NCBI GenBank assembly: GCA_947650365.1
Contig: OX393554.1
Span: 34,560,484 to 34,624,483 of the forward strand
From: Chamaelirium japonicum
Taxonomy: Eukaryota; Streptophyta; Magnoliopsida; Liliales; Melanthiaceae
Length of the DNA stretch: 64,000 nucleotides
Direction of reading: 5' to 3'
This document shows, piece by piece, positions 13,864 to 25,800 of this stretch. Numbering within the stretch: position 1 is the stretch's first letter; every line of letters starts with the position of its first letter. Both the position numbers and the translations under genes were made by a program. The notes below the pieces were generated by a model. The model had not been told where the DNA came from. It made no database searches and was given only the letters and a program-made list of their open reading frames with translations.

Positions 13864-16800
13864 CAAGTGCATGGTGTTTTCTAAATGTCCATATGTAGTG
13901 TTCAATGATCTTATATGGGATATTTTAGTAGAAGATTACAGGATAGAAACTTTCATCTGATAATCTTACTTGATTACAATGAATTTTCTTAAGGTTTGTT
14001 TTGGTTTAACCCCATCAGTAAGTTAAATTTGCCCGTGTGCCCATCAAAGTCATTTACACCTTCTGTTGCATTTTTCTCATTGTATCTTTGTCGATATTTT
14101 TCTAAGTGAGACCTGTGGAGCTGATTTTGGAGTAAATGCTGCTCCCATTAGAACTCACTACACCACATAGGGGTGCATGCATATTCAGACTCCAAATTTA
14201 CAATGCATATACCATCTCAAAGAATTTGTAATCTCTAAATAAATTTAGCTACCATACTCTCTAATCCCGACCCCACCCCTCCGGTAGTAGAGAAACATCA
14301 AATCATATGATGAAGAAAGAGTTTGCTAGGTAAATCATGGACTGACAATGCTACAAGTAGTAATCCATTGATGGAAGAGCATAAAAAGAAGCCCTAAAAG
14401 TATGTGATGCAACCTCGTGTGTGCTAGTGATGTATGCCAAACAATTGTGATTACTTTAGAGATGATACTTGATTAAACTAAATAAGTCCTTGCTGAAATT
14501 TAGAACAAAAGAGTTGTTTTTAGTTTGTTTAAATTTAATTTCAGCAATACTACCGAATCCGAATCTGTTTACCACCTAAACAAGTATCTAACCTTAGACG
14601 CAAGCAAGAACTAAAAAGTAGATTCTCATAATACCAAACTTGCATTAAATCTGATTGATCGCAGCAGTGAGTTAAACTAAACATCCAAAAAGAACAAGTA
14701 GTTTTGCAAGAAAATAAAAGGATCAAACATAGGCAAACCGATAATGAGACGAAGATTTCCAATAAAAGAGGCCCCGATAAAGTGAACAATGACTGCCGTT
14801 ATAAGATTTGTAATCATCTCATGCCTCGGTCAATGCCAACGGTGCTGGAATCCTCGCCAAATCATAGTCGGGATGAAGTAGCGGATGAGGTAGAACTGTA
14901 GAAGCAGGTGTGGAGGAGTGGGTTAAGAAGTAAGATGACATCGAACGAGGGGCGATTCATGTGTAAAATTTGCTCTTGAAGGGGAGAAAGAAGAGGGTAA
15001 TAGAGGTGGAGGTTGAAGGTGATCAAGAAGAATCCAAGGTAGAAGTCGAATGATCAATGGAGGGGAGCTAGACAAAGAGGACTCTCTTTCTAGGGTTTTC
15101 TTCTTCAAAATCTGATCTATGTCACATTAGATTTGGATTCCGTTTTATAGGATTAGGGTTACAAAAAGGTGCGCAACGGGCTAGGGTTTGGGAAGCCTCT
15201 TTTTGGCCCCTTTCATCTCATTCATCAGTTTACCTACACGATCCTAAGCTATTAATGAAAATGATTCGTTAAGACTTATGAACCGGGCTAACCCAAGTCA
15301 TTAAACCGGGTGCGACATCCCCGCACCTAGGCTAACACAAAATATTAAGACTGATAACTTTGATCCAGTCATCCGATTGACGTAAAACTGAATTCTAATG
15401 AAAGCTAAAGAAAAATATAATGTTTTTAACAATTAAAATTCATGATAAATTGCCTTGATTTTTGTGCACAGTAGTAAGAAGCTTTCAACTTTGTAAAAAA
15501 ATGGTGTTGCCGCACTAGTTGTTTGCATCGAGTCTCTCGGACCCGAGAGAACTCGACTCCGCTCAAGTATGGTCCAGGCTCAACGTGTGGGGGCTCTCCT
15601 GGTATCAATTGGTGCAACTGCTCCTCGTGGTACGCTCCTGATCCTGGATCCATAGGTGGGTCCCTCCAGGAAGTGGTATCAGCAGTATTCATCTCCAGCA
15701 CATGAAAGACTCTAGAGTGTCTGGTCGTCTGGTCGTGGCTTGCCTCCTGGCCTCAATAACGTGCAACTCACAAACATCCTCCTTGAAATTGTCAGAACAA
15801 TTAGATGAGATTTATATCGTAGGCAGTACACAAGGGAATAAGACGAGTAAGAATTTTCAAGAATATCATATCAAATAGACTACATGTCCTAAATATGTTG
15901 CAGGTAAAGGGCTTGCGTGTGAATCATGGAGGTATGATAAAGGCTAAAGGATGCGGGTGCCTAAGGTGTTGCACTAATAGGCTTGTGCGATTTGCATCAC
16001 AAAGGGATAGATGTAAAGAAATATGATACTCGGTGTAATTCATCATTGGATTAAAGAAATTTATTACAGTTTTGATCATAATGACCATCCACTATATCAA
16101 ATCTTAACATGAGCAATGAATATACAAGTATTTAAGTGGAGTCACTACAAAGCAACTATTAATGAAATTAAAACAAAACTCACTGTTCATCACCATTGTT
16201 CTCAATTTCATGCAAGACAACCTTTTCAACTTAATCAGGTAGTGTTTCATAATGTTGTCAATACACCCTGTGATATTATGCAGGGAATCATAAGGGCCAG
16301 AATCTGGTGGTGCATGCCTAATAGTGGATGACGTGTTGAACGGTCATCACTAAGAGAACACAAAATATAAAGACTAATTACTTTTAATCTAGTCGTCTGA
16401 TTGACGTAAAATTTAATCTTAATGAAAGCTAAAGAAAAATACAATATTTCTAACAATTAAAATTCATGATAAATTGTCTCGATTTTTGTGCACAACAATA
16501 AAAAGCTTTCAACTTTGTAGAAAAATGGTGCTACTGCGGTAGTTGTCTACCTCAGTATGGGTAGAACTAATTATAGTTTTCAAGAAAATGAGTGGTGCAA
16601 GTGGATGAATGAGAAAGGTGTTGATGAGACACTGAATTAGCTCCCACTTGTGGTTAACATATTACACACCATAAGATGTACCTCAATTGAAAGGACCAAT
16701 TCTATGGTTAGTCCTGTCAAAAGAAACATAACAATCTCTCTTATGGAGTACAAGGACGTTATTAAACATTAAAGTGGTGGCTTGAATAAAAATGAAATCT

Positions 16801-19800
16801 ATTAAACCCAAGAAATCGATGGATAAAGGCTAATCAAAAGTGTTAGATGTAGTCTTCCTTTTGTCCCATGTGGTCTATGGTATTGTAATGGGGTGGGTTC
16901 TCTCCCTATATTACGAGAGGTGGTGCTAGTGTAATAATATCAATACAGAGAGCATTATGTCCAAACCCTAGTCTCTCTCTCTCTCTTGTAACATGGTAAT
17001 TAGAGCATGCTTGCTCAGCCTAGGTTTCAGAGTTCTTATCTACAGACTCGGCCTCCTTGATTGCCATCGGTGACCTTGAGGAGGCCAAGATAGTAAAAAC
17101 ATTTTATTTCTCCTCTGGACTCCCTCACGACTCGAGTCGATCCATTGGACTCGAGGTCTTTTTCTCCTCCGATCTCTCTTCTGCTCCTCGCGATCGCTGG
17201 TGAGGATCCGATCTAGCTGGCAGTGCCCTCCTGCAATTGCGTCGTGGTTGCTCGTGGGATCTCAGTGTCGATGCATCCTTCTCCCCCTTCGACGTAGCAC
17301 CATTAGCGAGGGACAATCTTTGGCAGTTGCACTCAGCCCAAAGGGGGTTAGAGGAGGTCGGCTCTTGGGATTGAGGGATGAGAGGAGCAACATACAAGAA
17401 GGAAAAGGAGGTGGTCTGTCGGATCTCCTTCGATCCCTCCTCGCTGACTCAGATCAGGATCGCACCAGGAGGAGAGGAGGTTGTCTCCTCCAATCTGATG
17501 CAGTAGAGGAGGCCATGAATCCTCCTCCCCTAGTTCTTCCCTCTCGGCCAACCGTAGCGAAGGACCTGTCGTGGGTGTAGCAGTAGCAGAGAGAAAAGTG
17601 GCCTCCAGCTCTCTCTTTCTCTCTCTCTCTTTCTCTCTCTATCTCTCTCTCTCTCAATTTGCAAAATGGGGGTAGGTCGATCATCAACTCCTACGCGCCC
17701 TTTAGTCCAGCTCTCATCACGTGTCTCTGCTCCAACGTCGGAGCAGAGATTCTTCTCGTAGTATATGACTCAATAGTCAAGGTGCTCATGATCTTGTAAG
17801 TTGGCTATAAGGTTCATGGTTGCACATATGATATGAACGATATGCATCATTGTGCAAGTTTGGGGGATTGTTCAGGTTGTGCTACACGTTACTCTGTGTC
17901 CAGGAAAATTACTCATCGAGGAAGGTTGGCATTGGTACCGGGATACCGCACATGCTTGTGAAAGCCAAAGTCATTTAGTTTGTGACAACTCCATGGCCGC
18001 ATTGGCTCCATCAACAATGCAGAGTAGAGTTGTTGTAGTTACCCTTGATTTTGGCCTCACCATGCCGTGGTGATCCTCGATCTAGAGTTGAGCCATGATG
18101 ATCTATGCTCTCTATGAAAGCCTAATGCAATTGCGAAGCATGAAATCCAAGTTAAAGGCAAAAGACTTTTGGGGCTATTTAGGATTTTTAAATATAAAAT
18201 TCAGCAATCTGACAATCCCAATTAAGTTTTTATCAGGAATAACAATCCATTCTTTTTGTGAGACAGATGGAATGAGAAAGTCGTTTGCTTGAGACATTCA
18301 TGGGCAAGGACATTGATGTCTCTGAAAATTAAATGTCCAATGTCCTTTTTTATTGGGAAAATCAAGATATCCGGTTTATCGAACAAATTGCTCGAGCAAA
18401 TAATTTCTAGCCCGTGCTGAGCAATCAATGTCCGACCAATTTTGGTGGCACTCTAATGTGGCACCAAACTAGGAGAAAAAAGGAACCTTGGAAACCCATT
18501 TACCAACATGACACAAAGTGAGATTACCCGGGTAAATCAATGTCTAACCTATGTTACTCGCCAAAAGAACGGACCCTGAATGAAAACCATATTGTTGGAA
18601 GTGGAAGTGGAACTCTTAGTGAACAAATTTAAATCAGACTCTGACCTGCATGCACAACTTTTTTGTTGATTCTTTTCAGGTCACTTTTGGGAAAGGGAAC
18701 ATACTATACGTACACCAATGGTGCTCGTTGGATGATTAAGGTTGCATTGAGTGGTGGTAGGATACCTAATAAGGAAACCAAGTGTATTTTTTGGACCATA
18801 GCTGTACTTGTAGAATCAAGAATTGCTAGCATCAGGTTTTCCAAAATACCTTTTTGGACATTTTCATTAATATATAGATACAATATTTATGAAAATCTTT
18901 CGAAATGATTTTCAGTTGTCTTGTTGAGTTTGAGCACTTTGTTGGCATGCTGCATAATACTTAATCGAGTATGGTTTGGACATAAATAATTATATCAAGG
19001 AAAAAACAAGAACAGGGTTGAGATGGGATGACTAGTCTGTAAAAGAGTTCATTCTTTGAAGCTATTTTTTATTCCCCAACCCCTAGGGACCTAACATCAG
19101 TTGTCTTATTGCATTGGTCCACATTACTTAAGTACATTGTGTCTAGGACTTGCTTGAGAGCAAGTCATGGGATTTGGAGTCATAAACTGACCTAGCTCTA
19201 ACCCTTCCCTTTTCAACTCTGATGTCAGAAATGTTGAGAGGAAGAGAGCGCAATGATCGAGGGTTGTAAGCGAATAATGTTTGGACTTTGGAGGCATGTG
19301 GTGGCATGAGTATTATTTGCCGACCACGCCGCCATTTGGTCTCGCCTATAAACGAAGATCTAGATCGGAGGATAAACCCTAAGCCGAAGGCCTAGGTTGT
19401 GTTGCTGGAAAATGCCATGATTTACGATTTGCCTTGTTCACAAGGTTTCTTCAGTACATCATGTATGCTACGCGTTGCATCGCTCTAAGGTTATGCATGA
19501 TGAAGTGCTTATTCTGATAATAAAAACGAGATCTGTGTTCATTTCGTGCTATGCAGGATGACAAATGCCTTTGTGGTCGCGGAAAAAGATTCGGGTCGTC
19601 TTTATTGCGGATCACACGAGATTACAAATTTTTGATCAGGAGATTGTGGGAGAGATCCTCTGGAGGGTCCCTTTGATCCGCGTCTCCACGTGGTATTCGT
19701 GCGAGAGCTCTGAAGAGGTTGCCCAGGACAGAGGTCTTTACAGGGTGAGGGTTTTTTGAGAGGCTAAGGAGTTTCTGCCGTTGATTTTGTCCCGTCCGTG

Positions 19801-22800
19801 CTTCGCGCTTTCTCGGCTAGGGAGGCTTTGGGCTTCGTTCCTCGGTCTTCGTGTCTTCCTCAATCCTTGCTAGACCTCGGCGTCCTTGATCGTCGGTTCG
19901 CGGCGTCGATCGTGTTTTTGGCGTCAGCTTTGGCTTTAGCTTTCGGCTTTGGCGTGGCCCTGGCTTTTGCTTTGCTTTGGCGCTTGCGCTTGAACGTAGA
20001 CGGGTAGAGACTTGCGATGCTTTAGTTCTTCCGGACTTCGCGTCGTATCGGCTAGAACGTGCGGTGCTTTGCTCGTGACCGTCGTAGTTGCTTGGCTTTG
20101 GCACGTGCGTTGCTTTAGCGCGGGCTTTACCGGTGCGTTTGCTTTGGCTTCTTGCGTCGGCTTTGACTTTAGCTTTGACTCGATCTTCTTCTCGAACGAC
20201 TGGCGCTACTTCTTCAAGGTTTCTTTATTCTTCCGGCTTCCTCGACGGTTGTGGCGTCGGTCTTGGCTTTTCGGCAGGGGTAGCACCGACCTTTGTGTGA
20301 CGGTTGTAGCGTCGGCTTTTGTTGATGAAGACGGCGGGTGTAGCACCGGCTTCAGCACGACGGTTGTAGCGTCGGCTTTTGTTGACGAAGACGACAGGGA
20401 TATCACCGGCTTCAGGCTTTCTTCTCCCGGCTTTCTTCTTCGTGCAAGGAGTTGATGCCTTTGTTGAAGACGACGGGTGTTGTCGGCTTCGATCTTCTTC
20501 TCCGGCCTTTGCTTATGGCGTCTTCGGAGTTGATGAAGATCGTTGGAGCAGTCGGGGTGATGACGACTCCGGGTCTTCTTCTCCAAGCTTTCTTCTTCGT
20601 GCGAGGAGTCGAAGCTTTGATCTTCGAGTGCAAGGTCTTCACGTTGATGAGGACTTGAAGGGCCAAGGAATCCCGTAGGACGTGCTTGCCGTGCCTCGTG
20701 AAGCCTTCGGTCTTCGAGCGTTGGAGCTTCTCTTGCGGAGCTCTTTCGTCTTCGGCTTTCGGACCCTTTGTGCCTTCCCCCACCCCCTCTATTTATAGGC
20801 AAAGGGGAGCGGTTGGGGGAGATAAATCTGAAATCTTTTTGTTTCATCCGATATCTCCCCCCATAACCATCAAGATATTGTTCCTTTATCCAAGGAAACA
20901 AACCTGATCCCCTCCTTTTTAGTTGGGGTGGTTATGGGCTAGATGTGACTCGATCTTTAAAGATCGAGTTGTTATTTTTGTTGCACTTTTGGATCGGATG
21001 GCGACACAACGTCATCTTGTCCGTTGGATCGAGGGATCGCCGCGGATCTACGGCTGCGTAGACGTCCACGCCACCTCCCCCCACATCGAGGCGGTTTTTT
21101 TGATTTCTTTTTTTTTTCTTTTCTTTTTCTTTTCTTTTCTTTTTCTTTTTCTTTTCTTTTTCTTTTTCCTTTTATGGCCGGCCCCACCTCTCCATGAGGA
21201 GGGGGGCACGGTTTTCAAGAGGGGGGGCCGGTGGGCCCCCCTCTTTGTGTTCGAGTCACGGGTCCGGTGGGACCCGTTCGCTTCGAGTTGGGCCATGGTG
21301 CACGGATTGAGCTTGCACGCGGGCCGAGTGTGTATGCGGGCCGTTTGTGTGCGGGCCCAATTCCGCATGCGGGCCGTTGTGTATAGGCCAAGTTGCTATG
21401 TGGGCCGAATTGCGCTTGTGGGCCGTTGTGTGCGGGCCAAGGTTCATGCGGGCCGTTGTGTATGGGCCAAGTTGCATGCGGGCCGTTGTGTGTGGGCCAA
21501 GTTGCATGCGGGCCATTGTGCGTGGGCCAGATTTTCGCATGTGGGCCGTTGTGTGCGGGCCCAAGTTGCATGGGCGAGTCGGGTTCGACCCGAAGGCCGT
21601 TGGGTGCGGGCCTATTTTTCGTGTACAAATCGGGTTCGACCTGTGGGCTAATTTCGATGCCCACAAGTGCCCCCTCAAGTTTGAGTGCGCCCGCGGGAAA
21701 CGCGTAGCGCTTGGACTTGAGTCGCGTATTCGTGTGGGATTAGGTCTTTAAAAGGACCCCCGTTTTTCGTTTTTCTTCATTATCAGCGATTCCCGGCGGC
21801 TTGGAGACGAAAGCTCTGCTAGGGTTTCTTGCTTCGCGACGATGCCGCGGAAGATGAAGGTGGTCACGCCATGGGGTTCGCGGAGGAGAGGAGATCGCCG
21901 GCCCGCGGAGGGCGGAGGGCTGCCGGCGAGGTGATCCTCCTCCTTCTTCCTCTTCTTCTTCTTCTTCGCATGGTGGGTCGTGGGAGGGCGCAGGCCGGAG
22001 GAGGGCTTGCGGGCCGGAGGCGGGCTTGGCCGGGGCGCGGCCGGGGGCTGCGGGGTGCGGCCGACGCGCGTGCTGGAGGCGGAGGCGGCCGGGGGCTGCT
22101 GGGTGCGGCCGGCGCGCGGGCGTGGGCGCGGCAGCGGCAGCGGCAGCGGGCCGGAGAGAGCGGGTCGGAGGAAGCGGGCCGGAGGCGGAGGCGGCCGGGG
22201 CTGCGGGGGCTGGTGCAACAGCAGCGCGCGGCGCGGCAGGAGGGAGCGGCGGCCGGGGCTGCGGGGTGCGGCGAGCGCAGGCGCGGGGCTGCGCGGGGTC
22301 GGAGGCGGAGGCGGCCGGGGCTGCGGGGGCCGGCGGGCCGGAGGGAGCGGGCCGGAGGCGGAGGCGGTCGGGGTTGCGGGGACCGGTGCAACAGCAGCGC
22401 GAGGCTGCGGGGTGCGGCGAGCGCAGGCGTGGCAGGAGGGAGCGGCGACCGGGGTTGCGGGGTGCGGCGAGCGCAGGCGCGGGGCTGCGCGGGGTCGGAG
22501 GCGGAGGCGGCCGGGGCTGCGGGGGCCGGCGGGCCGGAGGCGGAGGCGGCCGGGGCTGCGGGGGCCGGTGCAACAGCAGCGCGCGGCGCGGGGCTGCGGG
22601 GTGTGGCGAGCGCAGGCGCGACAGGAGGGAGCGGCGGCCGGGGTTGCGGGGTGCGGCAAGCGCAGGCGCGGGGCTGCGCGGGGTCGGAGGCGGAGGCGAC
22701 CGGGGCTGCGGGGGCCGGCGGGGGGCGCGGTGGCCGGTGTTGGTCGAGGACGACAGCACCCCCCCCCTGCATGTTTTAAAAGGAGAGAGAGAGAGAGAGG

Positions 22801-25800
22801 GGGGGTCGCGGCTTTTTGCCGTGACCCCCCTCCTTTTTACCTTTATTTGTTTGAAGGACGGGCGCCCCTTTTGCTTAGCCCCCCCCCCCCCCATGTTTCC
22901 TTTATTTGCTGGAAGGACGGGCGGCCCTTTTTCTTAGGCCCCCCCTTGTTTTCTTGTTTCTGTATTCGGGACCTGCGGCCCTTTTTTTCAACCGAGATTC
23001 CCCCTTGTTTCTTCATTCTGGGATTCGGAACCTGCGGCCCTTTAGCCGAGGCTTCTCTTTGCTTCTTCGTTCAGGCATTCGAGATTTGCGGCCTCTTTTT
23101 TTTTTTTTTTGACTTGTGCTTTTCTCTGTATTAGACTTGTACTTTTCTTGCTATCTGACTTGTGCCTTGTCTTCTTTCTTTTTCAGGTCTCGTCGTTACG
23201 AGAGCTTTCCGAGTTCCGGCTGGATCGTCGATGCGGTCTCCCACGGGAGTACGCATCTTCGTTTACCCTTTGCGCAAGTCTTCAACCACCGTGCTTCGAG
23301 ACAGGAGGCCAGACTGTCAGTACTTCAGCTTTCGACGCACAAGCGAGTCTGTGAGGATGGCGTGGCCGACGGCTCTTGTCGCGTGTTGAAACTTGGCGAG
23401 CGTATCCTTACTGACGAAGGATCTTCTCGGCAAATTGTCCGGCCTATTTTGGGGCTGCCGTTCAACCACACTGGCGAGGAGTCGGTTCCGGTCCCTGTTG
23501 TTGCTTTGAAGATATGCTCCCGCTGTACGCGATGGGGTGTGGAGATTCAACCGCGTGGAGATGTCACATACCTGGGAGGTTTTCGGGACTGGATGAGAGA
23601 GCTGTCTGGCGCGTTGGAGGCGGAGCCAGGGATGGAGCGTCTGGCGAGGTTTGTAGAGCCAGCTTGTTGGGAGTACAGCCGACCGGACGGTATGTACCGG
23701 GCTCTGTGTGAGCAGTGGTGCCCTGAGACCAATACCTTTTTGACCGAAGCTGGTGAAATCGGGATCACCCTTCGTGACGTGCACGTCAACTCTGGGTGTC
23801 CAGAAGTTCGGAGCTACTATCAGGAGGAGGTTCCTTTTCTGGAGGTCTTGACGGACCCAGACGAGTCTCCTAGCTTCTGTCTTTTGCCTTTTAAGGCGTA
23901 TGCTATTATAGCGGTGCACGAGCGGTCAGACCGGGTACTCCACTCGGATTGGGTGGACTTCTGGTTTCGAGGAGAGTATCGTCACGCTCCCCCTTCGAGT
24001 CACCCGATGTGGAGGTATGCATCGTCAAAGAGACCGGCGCCTGGCACTTTCCGGCGACCGATTGAATCTCTGAAGAAAGAATGGTGCTCCATGGCTGGGG
24101 CGCAACGTCCCTGGGAAGTTTTGGGACTTGAGGAATGCAGCGATGCCTGGCGTGCTGCTTACTGGTCAGCGGGGTTGGTACTTTTCCTTTGCCGCTTTGC
24201 TTTACCCTGGGAAGGGGATGTGATACGCCCTGGGACCTTCCTTGCAGCTGCTCGGATGGTGAATGGAGAGTTTCTTAACCTGGCGCCGGCGATCCTCTGC
24301 TCGTTGTACGGAGGGCTTAGCGGAACCTACTGGAGTTTATCGAGTGCGGGTAATGCAAGAGGGGAAGTAGGAAGAGCCAGCTCCTTTTGCTCCCTGCATT
24401 ACCTCTATGGCTGGATTGGGCTTCACTTTCCGAAGGGGATCTTTGCAGCGCGTGGACCTTCGACCTCGGTGCCCTTTCTTCCATGTGTGGGAGGTGTGAT
24501 GAACGCTTATTACGCGTGGGAGCGTCCGAAGCCTAGTGCCCGAGAGTGTTTGAGACGTATGGGCCCTTCTGACTTTGAATTTGTATCGGAGAATTCACTT
24601 GCACCTTCTACAAGATCCTTGGTATGTGATGTGGAGGAAATGCCCGAGCACTTGTACTGGAGCATGGTGAGTTGCAGGCCCGGGTATCTCGTTTGGCGTC
24701 GTGAGGACGTAGTGGAGGTGGCACGGTAATCTCCCCACCGGTTTGCTCAACAGCAGGGTTTTTGCCAGGAGTTGCCTGGGACTCCTTTGCGTATGCAGTC
24801 ACGTTACACCCCGCAGGAAGCGTATCGCCTCTGGGGAGCGCTTTATGACAGATTTACCGGGTGTATTTTCTCGCCGGGGATCAAGTCAGGCGGAAAGGAT
24901 GCTGCAACTCCTGAGTATCGCCGCTGGGTCAACGTGTCAGTGCTTCCCCTCCTGGCTAGCCTTCCGCTGGACGTTCTTGCTAGCAGCGAGCGGGCTGACT
25001 TTTCTTTTGACTCTTTGGCGGGGTCAGAGGATCGCCGTCTTTGGTCCGAGGAGCGACGATCGGAGAGATCTTGTGGCCATCGAGAGAGTACTTCCCAGGA
25101 TTCACTTTTTGTGCAAGAAGTTGAGATGGCTCCGTCCTCCAAGGTCCAGAGTCTTCCTGAGACTCAGGCTTCTTGGAGTGGGTGTGCTTCTCCTAAGAGG
25201 AGAAAGTTGGATCTCTTGTGTGAGGCAGCTTTGGTTGGTGCTGGCGAGGCAGAGCCAGCTCGAGAGGGAGAGCCAGGGCTTTTTGCCGATGAGGTAATCC
25301 CTCTTTCTGGGGTAGCTTCATCGGATGCTGCAAGTATATCTCGTTTCTAGTTCTTTATGAATTTCTGTGCTTGTACTCTTATTTCGTTGGCTGAGTTGTT
25401 CAGCTCTCATTTTAGCAGGGTCTGCTGGACCGGACTGCGAGTCTGCCCCGAAGGGGGTTGGGCAGGAGTGCTCTCCCATCAGAGCAACGTTGATTGAAGG
25501 TGGCGGGCTGGATGTTCCCTGGGATAACTTGGAGCTTTTGGGAGCGTGTGGAGCAGATTTTGCCGGCAGTGCTGTCAACCTGGACGATATTGACGTGGAG
25601 CAGTTGGGCTTTGGGGAGGAGGATGAGGTCTCCAGTATAGGGAGAGAACAGACTCCTCTAGTTAGGTCCGGTACTCCGGCAGAGACTACTCCCGCAGTCG
25701 TTTTGTCGGAAGGTTTGCCTGTGTCTCCTCCTTCGGCTCCGGTGGTTCCGCTGACTGTTATTACGGCGATGGTCCAGGAGGCGGTTCCTTCACTTGAGCC

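Noticed and set aside
17200-17580. 126-codon frame in the giant intron
   Set aside because: It lies in leader-like DNA after a Copia LTR, with open frames on both strands and no similarity.
20206-20901. 231-codon minus-strand frame, also open in the other LTR (35222-35917)
   Set aside because: It runs across the LTR promoter and R region, is charged and repetitive, and lacks any domain. It is open in both copies simply because the LTRs are about 98% identical.
21740-23134. Several frames of 300-384 codons rich in Ala, Gly, Pro and Arg on both strands
   Set aside because: They lie over the GC-rich minisatellite, where stop codons are rare in every frame. There is no domain and the composition is of low complexity.
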